The notes beneath the pieces are model-generated. The model saw only the letters and a program-made list of their open reading frames with translations, was not told the DNA's origin and searched no databases. The position numbers were made by a program, and so were the translations under genes. 60,718 nucleotides of DNA from Bact-19 sp038319215 (GTDB lineage Bacteria; Bacteroidota; Bacteroidia; Bacteroidales; ML635J-15), in assembly GCA_038319215.1 (NCBI GenBank), contig JBBQCZ010000006.1, forward strand, positions 1 through 60,718. The letters run 5' to 3'. Within the stretch, counting starts at the first letter, position 1; each line of letters opens with the position of its first letter. Positions 52,848 through 60,718 of the stretch are shown one piece after another.

Positions 52848-53561
52848 ATGACGAAATTAAGTGTTAACATAAATAAAATTGCCACCATACGTAATGCACG
52901 TGGAGGCAGTATTCCAGATGTAAAATTAGCAGCAGAAAGATGCGAAATGTTTGGTGCTCAAGGAATTACAGTTCATCCACGTCCAGATGAGCGACATATA
53001 AGGTATCAAGATGTTTTTAATATTAGACCAATAATAAAAACTGAATTTAATATTGAAGGATACCCATCTGAGGACTTCATAAAACTCGTAATAAAAGCAA
53101 AACCGCATCAAGTTACGCTTGTACCAGACCCACCAGATGCTCTTACCTCCAATGCAGGCTGGGACACAGTAAAACACTTAGATTTTCTAACGGATGTGAT
53201 AAATAAGTTTCATGAACAAGGAATAAGGACATCAATATTTGTTGATACCGACCTAAAAAACATTGAAGGGGCGAAACAAACAGGCACAGATAGAATTGAA
53301 CTTTATACCGAACCTTATGCCGCAAACTTTGATAACGATAAAGAAACAGCAGTTGCTCCTTTCACAAAAGCTGCTGAGATGGCAATTAGTTTGGGCTTAG
53401 GAATTAATGCAGGACACGACCTAAATCTTGACAATTTGAAGTATTTTGTAAAAAATGTTCCAGGGATTTTAGAAGTTTCGATTGGCCACGCGCTTATTTC
53501 GGATGCATTATATTTTGGGCTTGACAATACGATTAAACTGTATTTAAGAGAGTTAAGATAA
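52848..53561 (+). CDS. pdxJ: Pyridoxine 5'-phosphate synthase
   Basis: Forms pyridoxine 5'-phosphate from 1-deoxyxylulose 5-phosphate and 3-amino-2-oxopropyl phosphate, in the DXP-dependent vitamin B6 pathway. The 237-residue product has LSVNINKIATIRNARGG, GITVHPRPDERHIRYQDV, TLVPDPPDALTSNAGWD, the IELYTEPYA loop and GLGINAGHDLNLDNL. All are normal for PdxJ. It is divergent from the CBS operon; a TATATTTG box at 52695-52702 is a possible promoter, with a 145-base leader. Confidence 0.95.
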   Translation: MTKLSVNINKIATIRNARGGSIPDVKLAAERCEMFGAQGITVHPRPDERHIRYQDVFNIRPIIKTEFNIEGYPSEDFIKLVIKAKPHQVTLVPDPPDALTSNAGWDTVKHLDFLTDVINKFHEQGIRTSIFVDTDLKNIEGAKQTGTDRIELYTEPYAANFDNDKETAVAPFTKAAEMAISLGLGINAGHDLNLDNLKYFVKNVPGILEVSIGHALISDALYFGLDNTIKLYLRELR

Positions 53562-53755
53562 AGAATAGTAGGAATGTCATTAAGCGAGAACAAGTCTATA
53601 ATTGAAAAGCGACTTTCTTAAAGATGAATTTTTTATTCTTTTAGAAAGACGTTTTATTAACAAATAACCTAATAAGTTTTTATTAACTATTTGAATTATC
53701 GTGAGGATATTTTGCAAAATTTATGTAGGTTTGTTCACTGAAAAAAATAGATATT

Positions 53756-55987
53756 ATGTCAGATAAAACAGTAAACCTTGAAACAGCTAAGGGTTTGGGT
53801 ATCAATGCCGAAGAATTTGAAATGATTAAAAATTATTTAGGCAGAGTTCCAAATTTTACCGAGTTAAGTATTTATTCTGTTATGTGGAGCGAGCACGCCT
53901 CATATAAAAATTCAATAAAATGGTTAAAAACATTACCTCGCGATGGTGGATGTTTATTAACCGGAGCAGGTGAAGAAAATGCAGGTTTAGTTGACATTGG
54001 CAACGGCCTAGCATGTGCTTTTAAAATAGAGTCACACAATCACCCATCTGCAGTTGAGCCATATCAAGGAGCAGCAACTGGGGTTGGTGGAATTAACCGT
54101 GATATTTTCACAATGGGAGCACGTCCTATTGCTCAGTTAAACTCTTTACGATTTGGAGAAATTGATAGTGAGCGCACAAAATGGCTATTACGCGGAGTTG
54201 TAAAAGGCATTGGCGACTATGGAAATGCTTTTGGCGTTCCGGTTTTAGGTGGGGAAGTATTTTTTGACGAATCATATAACACCAATCCTCTTGTAAATGC
54301 AATGTCGGTAGGGATAATGGAAAAAGGCAAAATGATTTCTGCAATTGCGTATGGAGAAGGAAACCCTGTTTATATTGTTGGTTCTTCAACAGGAAAAGAT
54401 GGGATACATGGAGCAACCTTTGCTTCTGCCGATTTAACTGAAGATTCAGCTGACGATATTCCATCAATTCAGGTTGGGGATCCTTTTCAGGAAAAATTAT
54501 TACTGGAAGCAACGCTTGAACTTGCAGATTCTGATGCAATAATTGGAATGCAAGATATGGGAGCTGCCGGAATTATCTGTTCAACATCTGAAATGTCGGC
54601 TAAAGGAAAATGTGGGATGAAAATTGACTTATCGCTAGTTCCATTGCGTCAAACAAATATGGAAGGATGGGAAATTTTACTTTCAGAATCTCAGGAGAGA
54701 ATGCTAGTGGTGATAAAAAAGGGACAGGAAAAAATTGTTGAAGATATTTTTGCAAAGTGGGATTTAAACTGTGCTAACATTGGCGAAGTTATTAATGAAG
54801 ACAAATTATACTTTCAATACAAAGGAGAGCTAATAGCAGAAGTTCCGGCCGACAGTTTAGTTTTAGGCGGAGGCGCTCCTGTTTATGAAAGAGAATATAC
54901 AGAACCAGCATATTATGCAGAATCAAAGAAATTTGACATTAATGATATACCTGAAAATGTTAATCTTCGTGAAGTAGCAGATTTTCTAACACGTCATCCA
55001 AACATTGCATCGAAAAGATGGGTTTATGAACAATACGACAGTATGGTTAGAACAGTAAACATGACGACTAACAGATTTGCAGATGCTGGCCTAATTAATA
55101 TTAAAGGAACAAATTCGGCTTTAGCAGTAACTACAGATTGCAACAGCAGATATGTAAAAGCAGATCCAGAAAAAGGAACAATGATCGCAGTTGCTGAAGC
55201 CGCTAGAAACATAGCATGTACAGGCGCGAAACCTCTAGCGATTACAAATTGTTTAAATTTTGGTTCACCATATAATTCTGAAGCATTCTGGCAGTTTGTT
55301 GGAGCAATAAAAGGTATGGGTGCGGCATGTAGAGCATTTGAAACACCAGTAACAGGTGGAAATGTTTCATTCTATAATCAAACAACAATTTCTGGAGGCA
55401 AAACAGAACCAGTTTCTCCAACTCCTACAATTGGGATGCTTGGTTTACTTAAAGAAAAAATGCATCAAACATCTTTGGCTTTCCGCAGAAAAGGCGACAT
55501 GATTTATATGATTGGAAAATGTAGCGATGATATTGCATCTTCAGAATATTTATACTCATACCATAAAGTAAAAAATTCGCCTGCCCCAGAATTTGATTTG
55601 GCATTTGAGGTTAAATTAGTTGAGCTACTACAAGGCCTTGCAGCAAGTGGACTAGTAAACTCTATGCATGATGTTTCTGATGGAGGATTGTATATTGCAT
55701 TATTAGAATGCTCGATGCCAAAGAGCTTAGGTTTTGACATTACGACAGCTGGTGAGGTTAGAGAAGATGCTTTCTTGTTCGGAGAATCTCAAGGCAGAGT
55801 CGTTATTACCGTCGACATGGAAAAAGAACCTGAGTTTATTGACTATATGCTAGAAACAGGTTTCCCATTCTACACATTGGGTCATGTAACTAAGGGTGAA
55901 TTGAGAATTGACGATATTTCTTTTGGTTTTATAAATGACGAGAAAGAAAAATACGATAATGCTATCGGACTAAAAATGGAGTCCTAA
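53756..55987 (+). CDS. purL: Phosphoribosylformylglycinamidine synthase subunit PurL (small type)
   Basis: The ATP-dependent FGAM synthase of purine synthesis. At 743 residues it is the small PurL, which needs separate PurQ (glutaminase) and PurS; neither is in the window. It has MWSEHASYKNSIKWL, ESHNHPSAVEPYQGAATGVGGI (in two pieces), FTMGARPIA, GVPVLGGEVFFD, GMQDMGAAGIICSTSEM and HDVSDGGLYIALLE. The ABC-F gene begins ten bases after the stop, so the two are likely co-transcribed. Confidence 0.95.
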   Translation: MSDKTVNLETAKGLGINAEEFEMIKNYLGRVPNFTELSIYSVMWSEHASYKNSIKWLKTLPRDGGCLLTGAGEENAGLVDIGNGLACAFKIESHNHPSAVEPYQGAATGVGGINRDIFTMGARPIAQLNSLRFGEIDSERTKWLLRGVVKGIGDYGNAFGVPVLGGEVFFDESYNTNPLVNAMSVGIMEKGKMISAIAYGEGNPVYIVGSSTGKDGIHGATFASADLTEDSADDIPSIQVGDPFQEKLLLEATLELADSDAIIGMQDMGAAGIICSTSEMSAKGKCGMKIDLSLVPLRQTNMEGWEILLSESQERMLVVIKKGQEKIVEDIFAKWDLNCANIGEVINEDKLYFQYKGELIAEVPADSLVLGGGAPVYEREYTEPAYYAESKKFDINDIPENVNLREVADFLTRHPNIASKRWVYEQYDSMVRTVNMTTNRFADAGLINIKGTNSALAVTTDCNSRYVKADPEKGTMIAVAEAARNIACTGAKPLAITNCLNFGSPYNSEAFWQFVGAIKGMGAACRAFETPVTGGNVSFYNQTTISGGKTEPVSPTPTIGMLGLLKEKMHQTSLAFRRKGDMIYMIGKCSDDIASSEYLYSYHKVKNSPAPEFDLAFEVKLVELLQGLAASGLVNSMHDVSDGGLYIALLECSMPKSLGFDITTAGEVREDAFLFGESQGRVVITVDMEKEPEFIDYMLETGFPFYTLGHVTKGELRIDDISFGFINDEKEKYDNAIGLKMES

Positions 55988-55997
55988 TTTCTAAAAA

Positions 55998-57947
55998 ATG
56001 ATTTCTGTAAATAATCTTTGCATACGATTCGGAGGATTTGAGTTATTCTCCGACATCGGCTTTATGATAAATAAGCGTGATCGAATAGGTCTCGTAGGTA
56101 AAAACGGGGCTGGCAAATCAACTTTACTAAAAGTAATTTGCAGAGAAGTATCCCCAACTGAAGGAATTATTTCTATGCCGGCAGATATCAACATTGGGTA
56201 TCTACCCCAACAAATGGTTTTAATAGATGCTGACCGTAACGTTTTTGAAGAAACTCGTGAAGCATTTAAAGAACTGTTAGCATTAAAACACGAGCTAGAA
56301 GAACTCAATCATACAATTTCTGAGACGCATGACTACACTAGTAATGTATATGCGGATATGATTGAAAGAATGACACATTTAAATGAACTTTTAAGTATTT
56401 CAGGAGTAGCAAACATTGATTCGGAAATTGAAAAAGTATTGAAAGGATTGGGTTTTTCTAGAACTGATCGTGTTCGAAAAGTTTCTGAATTTAGTGGCGG
56501 TTGGAGAATGAGAATAGAACTGGCAAAAATTCTGCTACGCAATCCTGATGTAATTTTACTCGACGAACCAACAAACCATTTGGATATTGAAGCGATACAA
56601 TGGCTAGAAGAATTTCTTGAAACATATAGAGGTGCAGTTCTAACAATATCTCACGATAGAGCATTTTTAGATAATGTTACAAACCGTACAATAGAAATAA
56701 ATTTAGGTAGAACCTACGATTACAAAGTATCATACACAAAATTCAAAGTTCTTCAAGAAGAAAGAATTGTTCAACAACAATCAGCGTATGGAAATCAGCA
56801 AAAACTGATTAACGAGACAGAAAAATTTATTGAAAGATTTAGATATAAAGCAACAAAAGCGAATCAGGTTCAATCACGAATAAAACAATTGGACAAACTA
56901 GACCGTTTGGAGATTGATGACCTCGACAATGCAGCAATGAATATTAAGTTTCCGCCAGCACCGAGAGCCGGCGACATTGTGGTTGAAACAATCGAACTAA
57001 GTAAGAGTTATGGTAAAAATTTAGTTCTTAATGAGATAGATTTAGTAATAGAACGAGGCGAAAAAGTTGCTTTTGTGGGCAGAAATGGTGAAGGTAAAAC
57101 GACTTTATCAAAAATTATTATTAACGAACTTGATTATACTGGAGGATTAAAAATAGGTCATAATGTAAAAATTGGATATTTTGCCCAAAACCAAGACGAG
57201 TTGTTAAATAAAGAATTGACCGTTTTCGAAACCTTGGATTTGATTGCTGTTGGTGATATTAGAACAAAAATACGAGATATCTTAGGGTCTTTTCTATTTT
57301 CAGGTGAGGATATTGACAAAAAAGTAAAGGTATTGTCTGGTGGAGAACATTCTCGATTATCTCTAGCAAAACTACTTTTAGAACCATACAATTTGTTGGT
57401 TCTTGATGAGCCTACCAATCACTTAGACATGAGATCGAAAGACATCCTAAAACAAGCTCTTGTTAAGTTTGATGGAACTTTGATTATTGTTTCTCATGAT
57501 AGATATTTTCTTGATGGACTTGTGGATAAGGTTTATGAATTTCGCGACAATAAAATTAGGCAACATATAGGAGGGATATATGATTTTTTGCGCAGACGCA
57601 AAGTGGAGTCGATGAAAGAGATCGAAATTAAAGAAAAAGCACAATCTGCAGTTTCAAAAGAAAAATCGTCTGACAATAAAGCGCAATACTTAGAGCGTAA
57701 AGAAAATGATAAAAAAAGAAGATCTATCCAAAACAAGATTGACAAATCTGAAAAGGAAATAGAGAAGCTTGAAAAAGAAATTCAAACCCTTAATAACTTA
57801 CTTTCTAAACCAGCAGAATTAGACGCCTCTAAAACAGAAGTTATATTCAATATGTTTACTAAACTGAATAAGGAACTAGAAGATCAAATGAGAATTTGGG
57901 AAGAAGCTTCGTCAGAACTTGAAGAATTTGAAAACTCACTTAAATAA
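55998..57947 (+). CDS. ABC-F family ATPase (Uup/EttA-like)
   Basis: A soluble 649-residue protein with two ABC ATPase domains. Domain one has GKNGAGKST, signature FSGGWRMRIELA and LLDEPTNHLD. Domain two has GRNGEGKTT, signature LSGGEHSRLSLA and VLDEPTNHLD. A charged linker joins them (about 240-300), and a long C-terminal coiled coil (about 540-649) resembles Uup. No membrane segment is present, so it is not a transporter; family members act on ribosomes or, for Uup, in DNA-related processes. It follows purL closely. Confidence 0.9.
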   Translation: MISVNNLCIRFGGFELFSDIGFMINKRDRIGLVGKNGAGKSTLLKVICREVSPTEGIISMPADINIGYLPQQMVLIDADRNVFEETREAFKELLALKHELEELNHTISETHDYTSNVYADMIERMTHLNELLSISGVANIDSEIEKVLKGLGFSRTDRVRKVSEFSGGWRMRIELAKILLRNPDVILLDEPTNHLDIEAIQWLEEFLETYRGAVLTISHDRAFLDNVTNRTIEINLGRTYDYKVSYTKFKVLQEERIVQQQSAYGNQQKLINETEKFIERFRYKATKANQVQSRIKQLDKLDRLEIDDLDNAAMNIKFPPAPRAGDIVVETIELSKSYGKNLVLNEIDLVIERGEKVAFVGRNGEGKTTLSKIIINELDYTGGLKIGHNVKIGYFAQNQDELLNKELTVFETLDLIAVGDIRTKIRDILGSFLFSGEDIDKKVKVLSGGEHSRLSLAKLLLEPYNLLVLDEPTNHLDMRSKDILKQALVKFDGTLIIVSHDRYFLDGLVDKVYEFRDNKIRQHIGGIYDFLRRRKVESMKEIEIKEKAQSAVSKEKSSDNKAQYLERKENDKKRRSIQNKIDKSEKEIEKLEKEIQTLNNLLSKPAELDASKTEVIFNMFTKLNKELEDQMRIWEEASSELEEFENSLK

Positions 57948-58024
57948 TAAATTTCTAAACATTTCCAGTGAATAAAAAATTAACTTTAATCTATATATTC
58001 AGCTATTTATCAAAATGTATTCTT

Positions 58025-58032
58025 TATATTTG
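58025..58032 (+). promoter_or_regulatory. Promoter -7 box of the DUF151-UVR gene
   Basis: TATATTTG, an exact TAnnTTTG match, 17 bases before the ATG at 58050. It may also drive thyA and folA. Confidence 0.45.
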
Positions 58033-58049
58033 TAAATAAAACATTTCAA

Positions 58050-58643
58050 ATGGAGAAGATTAAACTAGAGGTTCTCGGCTTATCATACAGTCAAACACAG
58101 GCCGGAGCTTATGCTTTAATTTTATCTGTAAATAATAGTGATGAAAGAATACCAATCATCATTGGTGGATTTGAAGCACAATCAATTGCCATTCAACTAG
58201 AAAATCTTAAGCCACCAAGGCCTCTCACCCATGATTTATTTCATAATATGTCAATAGATTTTGGGATTGGACTAACAGAAGTTTTTATACACCGACTAGA
58301 AGAAGGCATTTTTTACTCAAAATTATATTTTACAAAGGACGGTCAGACTAAGATTTTGGATTCAAGAACATCAGATGCAGTAGCTCTAGCACTAAGATTT
58401 GGTAGCCCAATATTTACCACTACCGATATTGTTAGAAAAGCAGGAATTGTTTTAAAAATCACAGACGACCTCAATGATTTATCTTCTGATTTGTCAACTA
58501 CAAAACCTTATGGTTCTAAAGAAGGGTTTAATAGTTATTCGGTACTTGAGTTAGAAACATTAATGGAAGAAGCGATTAGAAATGAAGATTATGAAAAAGC
58601 CTCATTTCTAAGAGATGAAATAAAAAAACGCACAGGTGAATAA
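58050..58643 (+). CDS. Bifunctional nuclease-domain (DUF151) protein with UVR motif
   Basis: A 197-residue protein. Residues about 1-135 are the BFN/DUF151 domain (KLEVLGLSYSQTQAGAYALIL, IPIIIGGFEAQSIAIQLE, RPLTHDLFHNM, ILDSRTSDAVALALRFGSPIF). Residues about 160-195 are a UvrB/UvrC-type UVR helix pair (LETLMEEAIRNEDYEKASFLRDEI). The UVR motif usually mediates protein contacts. Nuclease activity is known only for plant and a few microbial relatives, so the function here is inferred. thyA begins 41 bases after the stop. Confidence 0.9.
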   Translation: MEKIKLEVLGLSYSQTQAGAYALILSVNNSDERIPIIIGGFEAQSIAIQLENLKPPRPLTHDLFHNMSIDFGIGLTEVFIHRLEEGIFYSKLYFTKDGQTKILDSRTSDAVALALRFGSPIFTTTDIVRKAGIVLKITDDLNDLSSDLSTTKPYGSKEGFNSYSVLELETLMEEAIRNEDYEKASFLRDEIKKRTGE

Positions 58644-58684
58644 TGAATCTGTATTACATTAATAAAAATTAAAAACACTACAAT

Positions 58685-59479
58685 ATGCGTCAGTATCTAA
58701 ATTTATTGGAACACGTAAAAAACAACGGGATAGTAAAAAAAGATAGAACTGGAACAGGTACAATAAGTGAATTTGGGCATCAAATAAGATTTAATTTAGA
58801 AGAAGGTTTTCCATGTCTCACTACAAAAAAACTTCACCTCAAATCTATTATTCACGAATTACTTTGGTTTTTACAAGGAGATACAAATATAAAGTACTTA
58901 CAAGATAAGGGAGTTAAAATTTGGGATGATTGGGCAGATGAAAACGGAAACCTTGGTCACGTTTATGGATACCAGTGGCGCTCATGGCCAACACCAGATG
59001 GAAAAAGTATTGATCAAATTAGCAACCTTATAAAAGGATTAAAAGAAAATCCGGATTCGAGAAGACATATTGTAAGTGCATGGAATGTTGCAGATATTGA
59101 ACATATGGCATTACCACCATGTCATTCGTTATTTCAGTTTTATGTTGCAGATGGAAAACTATCGTGTCAGCTATATCAACGAAGTGCTGATTTATTCCTT
59201 GGCGTACCATTTAACATTGCATCATATGCACTTTTAACCTTAATGGTAGCTCAAGTATGCGGGTACAAACCTGGAGATTTCATTCATACTTTTGGCGATG
59301 CCCATATTTACTTGAATCATTTTGAACAGGTGGAGTTACAATTAAGCAGAGAGCCAAGAGTTTTACCTCAAATGAAAATAAACCCAGAGGTTAAAAGCAT
59401 TTTTGATTTTAAATACGAAGATTTTGAATTAATTAATTACGACCCACATCCTCACATTAAGGGTGCGGTATCGGTATAA
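58685..59479 (+). CDS. thyA: Thymidylate synthase
   Basis: Methylates dUMP to dTMP with methylene-tetrahydrofolate, giving dihydrofolate. The 264-residue product has DRTGTGTISEFGHQIRF, the catalytic Cys146 in LPPCHSLFQFYV (same position as in E. coli), CQLYQRSADLFLGVPFNIAS (in part), HTFGDAHIYLNH and the final PHPHIKGAVSV. folA starts ten bases after the stop; the pair makes dTMP and regenerates tetrahydrofolate. Confidence 0.97.
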   Translation: MRQYLNLLEHVKNNGIVKKDRTGTGTISEFGHQIRFNLEEGFPCLTTKKLHLKSIIHELLWFLQGDTNIKYLQDKGVKIWDDWADENGNLGHVYGYQWRSWPTPDGKSIDQISNLIKGLKENPDSRRHIVSAWNVADIEHMALPPCHSLFQFYVADGKLSCQLYQRSADLFLGVPFNIASYALLTLMVAQVCGYKPGDFIHTFGDAHIYLNHFEQVELQLSREPRVLPQMKINPEVKSIFDFKYEDFELINYDPHPHIKGAVSV

Positions 59480-59489
59480 ATTTTAGTTT

Positions 59490-59969
59490 ATGAGTTTTAC
59501 AATAATAGTAGCAGTAGCACAAAACAATGCCATTGGTAAAAACAATGATTTGTTGTGGCATATTTCTGGAGATCTCAAAAGATTTAAAGAGATAACAAGT
59601 GGTCACACAATAATAATGGGAAGAAAAACATTTTTCTCCTTACCAAAAGGAGCATTGCCTAACCGTAGAAATATTGTTATTACCGATTGTCCGGATGATT
59701 GTTGCCCAGGAGCAGAGATTGTTGGTTCTATCGAAGAGGCAATTGATGTTTGCGGAAATGAAACAGAGAATTTTATAATTGGAGGTGGTATGATTTATAC
59801 TCAATTTCTTCCAATTGCTGATAAAATATATCTAACTGTTGTAAAAAAAGATTATGACGCTGATGTTTTCTTTCCTGAGATCAACTATAATGATTGGGAA
59901 ATTGAGACTATTGCGAATCATCCTGAACACGACCCTCCATTTGAATATAAGATTCTTAAAAGAAAGTAA
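59490..59969 (+). CDS. folA: Dihydrofolate reductase
   Basis: Reduces dihydrofolate, the product of ThyA, to tetrahydrofolate with NADPH. The 159-residue product has the start TIIVAVAQNNAIGKNNDLLWHISGDLKRFK (in parts), the TIIMGRKTFFSLPKGALPNRRNIV segment, FIIGGGMIYTQFLPIADKIYLT and a normal length. The acidic residue at the substrate site is in the DLLWHISGDL region. A terminator follows at 59994. Confidence 0.96.
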   Translation: MSFTIIVAVAQNNAIGKNNDLLWHISGDLKRFKEITSGHTIIMGRKTFFSLPKGALPNRRNIVITDCPDDCCPGAEIVGSIEEAIDVCGNETENFIIGGGMIYTQFLPIADKIYLTVVKKDYDADVFFPEINYNDWEIETIANHPEHDPPFEYKILKRK

Positions 59970-59993
59970 GATTCCCAATTAATATAAATTACC

Positions 59994-60020
59994 AAGCAGG
60001 CAGCAATGTCTGCTTTTTTT
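59994..60020 (+). terminator. Terminator after folA
   Basis: AAGCAGGCA (59994-60002) pairs with TGTCTGCTT (60007-60015) with one G-T pair, loop GCAA, followed by a T-run. Confidence 0.8.
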
Positions 60021-60061
60021 GATTAATAATCATAAGTTTTCTGGGTTATATATCAAAAAAA

Positions 60062-60089
60062 AAGCCTTGAATCGAATGATTCAAGGCTT
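60062..60089 (-). terminator. Terminator of the rRNA operon
   Basis: AAGCCTTGAATC (60062-60073) and GATTCAAGGCTT (60078-60089) form a perfect 12-base stem. On the minus strand it is followed by a run of T, and it lies just after the 5S gene. Confidence 0.85.
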
Positions 60090-60096
60090 AAAAAAT

Positions 60097-60202
60097 TGGC
60101 GGCGACCTACTCTCCCACAAGACGCAGTACCATCGGCGCTGATGAGCTTAACTTCCGAGTTCGGAAAGGGATCGGGTGTTTCCTCATCGCCATAGCCACC
60201 TA
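60097..60202 (-). rRNA. rrf: 5S ribosomal RNA
   Basis: The minus strand reads GGTGGCTATGGCGATGAGG at the start, then the conserved loop region CCGATCCCTTTCCGAACTCGG, AGTTAAGCTC and GCGCCGATGGTACTGC, and ends GTGGGAGAGTAGGTCGCCGCC. The ends GGTGG/CCGCC pair as helix I. End positions are accurate to a few bases. Confidence 0.93.
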
Positions 60203-60282
60203 AAGCTTTTCAATATTATAACGTAATGAGACTGAACATATAAATAAAATATGCAAATAAACAAAATATGAATGTATAAAAA

Positions 60283-60718
<436 letters not shown>

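Overview
The window is a chromosomal piece of an AT-rich member of the Bacteroidota. The evidence is: repeated promoter boxes of the Bacteroidota type (TAnnTTTG, often with an upstream TTG); few Shine-Dalgarno sites; a fused SecDF; a MurA with Asp in place of the catalytic Cys; DUF4290 next to murA; DUF6089, DUF4476 and PD40/SPOR proteins; and the gene order nadK-DUF6089-uppS-bamA-skp-skp-murI, which is typical of this phylum. The order or genus cannot be fixed from the sequence alone.

Layout. 1-250 is the 5' end of a secreted protein gene that leaves the window. 710-9431 (+) is a housekeeping run: UvrD/PcrA helicase, DUF4290-murA-TlpA thioredoxin, grpE-dnaJ and uvrC. secDF and a small retropepsin-like protease follow on the minus strand. 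13188-16365 holds a periplasmic LTxxQ/Spy-like protein with a Cys/His tail, an unknown secreted protein, a deoxynucleoside kinase and a PfkB sugar/nucleoside kinase. 16432-20342 is the accessory part: tRNA-Asn, then a repeat-rich island with a leucine-rich-repeat protein between two copies of a 58-bp direct repeat, then an IS110-family insertion sequence. Its leader can fold like a bridge RNA. 20343-29721 is a mixed set: DUF4395, cutC, a six-hairpin glycosidase-like secreted protein, a class V aminotransferase, a CarboxypepD_reg-like protein, lipoate-protein ligase, a lipoprotein and a double-DUF4476 protein. 29934-36542 is one giant gene (2202 aa; TPR, PD40 propeller, long coiled coil, three SPOR domains), followed by clpS.

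36998-52655 is almost entirely minus strand: htpG, a membrane-anchored receiver-like protein, an unknown secreted protein, a class III aminotransferase translationally coupled to a LytTR regulator, then (read backwards) the envelope operon CBS - POTRA/barrel protein - nadK - two DUF6089 proteins - uppS - bamA - two Skp/OmpH chaperones - murI. This operon joins outer-membrane protein assembly (BamA, Skp) with lipid-carrier synthesis (UppS) and peptidoglycan precursor supply (MurI, with MurA elsewhere in the window). 52848-59969 (+) is pdxJ, purL, an ABC-F ATPase, a DUF151-UVR nuclease-like protein, thyA and folA (thymidylate/folate cycle). The window ends in the 3' part of an rRNA operon on the minus strand (5S and the end of 23S), facing folA.

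The most unusual items are the IS110 leader with two internal-loop hairpins, the repeat-flanked LRR gene, the giant TPR-PD40-SPOR protein with a recent 108-bp internal duplication, a receiver domain tethered by a C-terminal membrane helix, apparently leaderless starts for clpS and uvrC, and a terminator placed directly in front of murI. No CRISPR array, prophage or recognisable defence system was seen.
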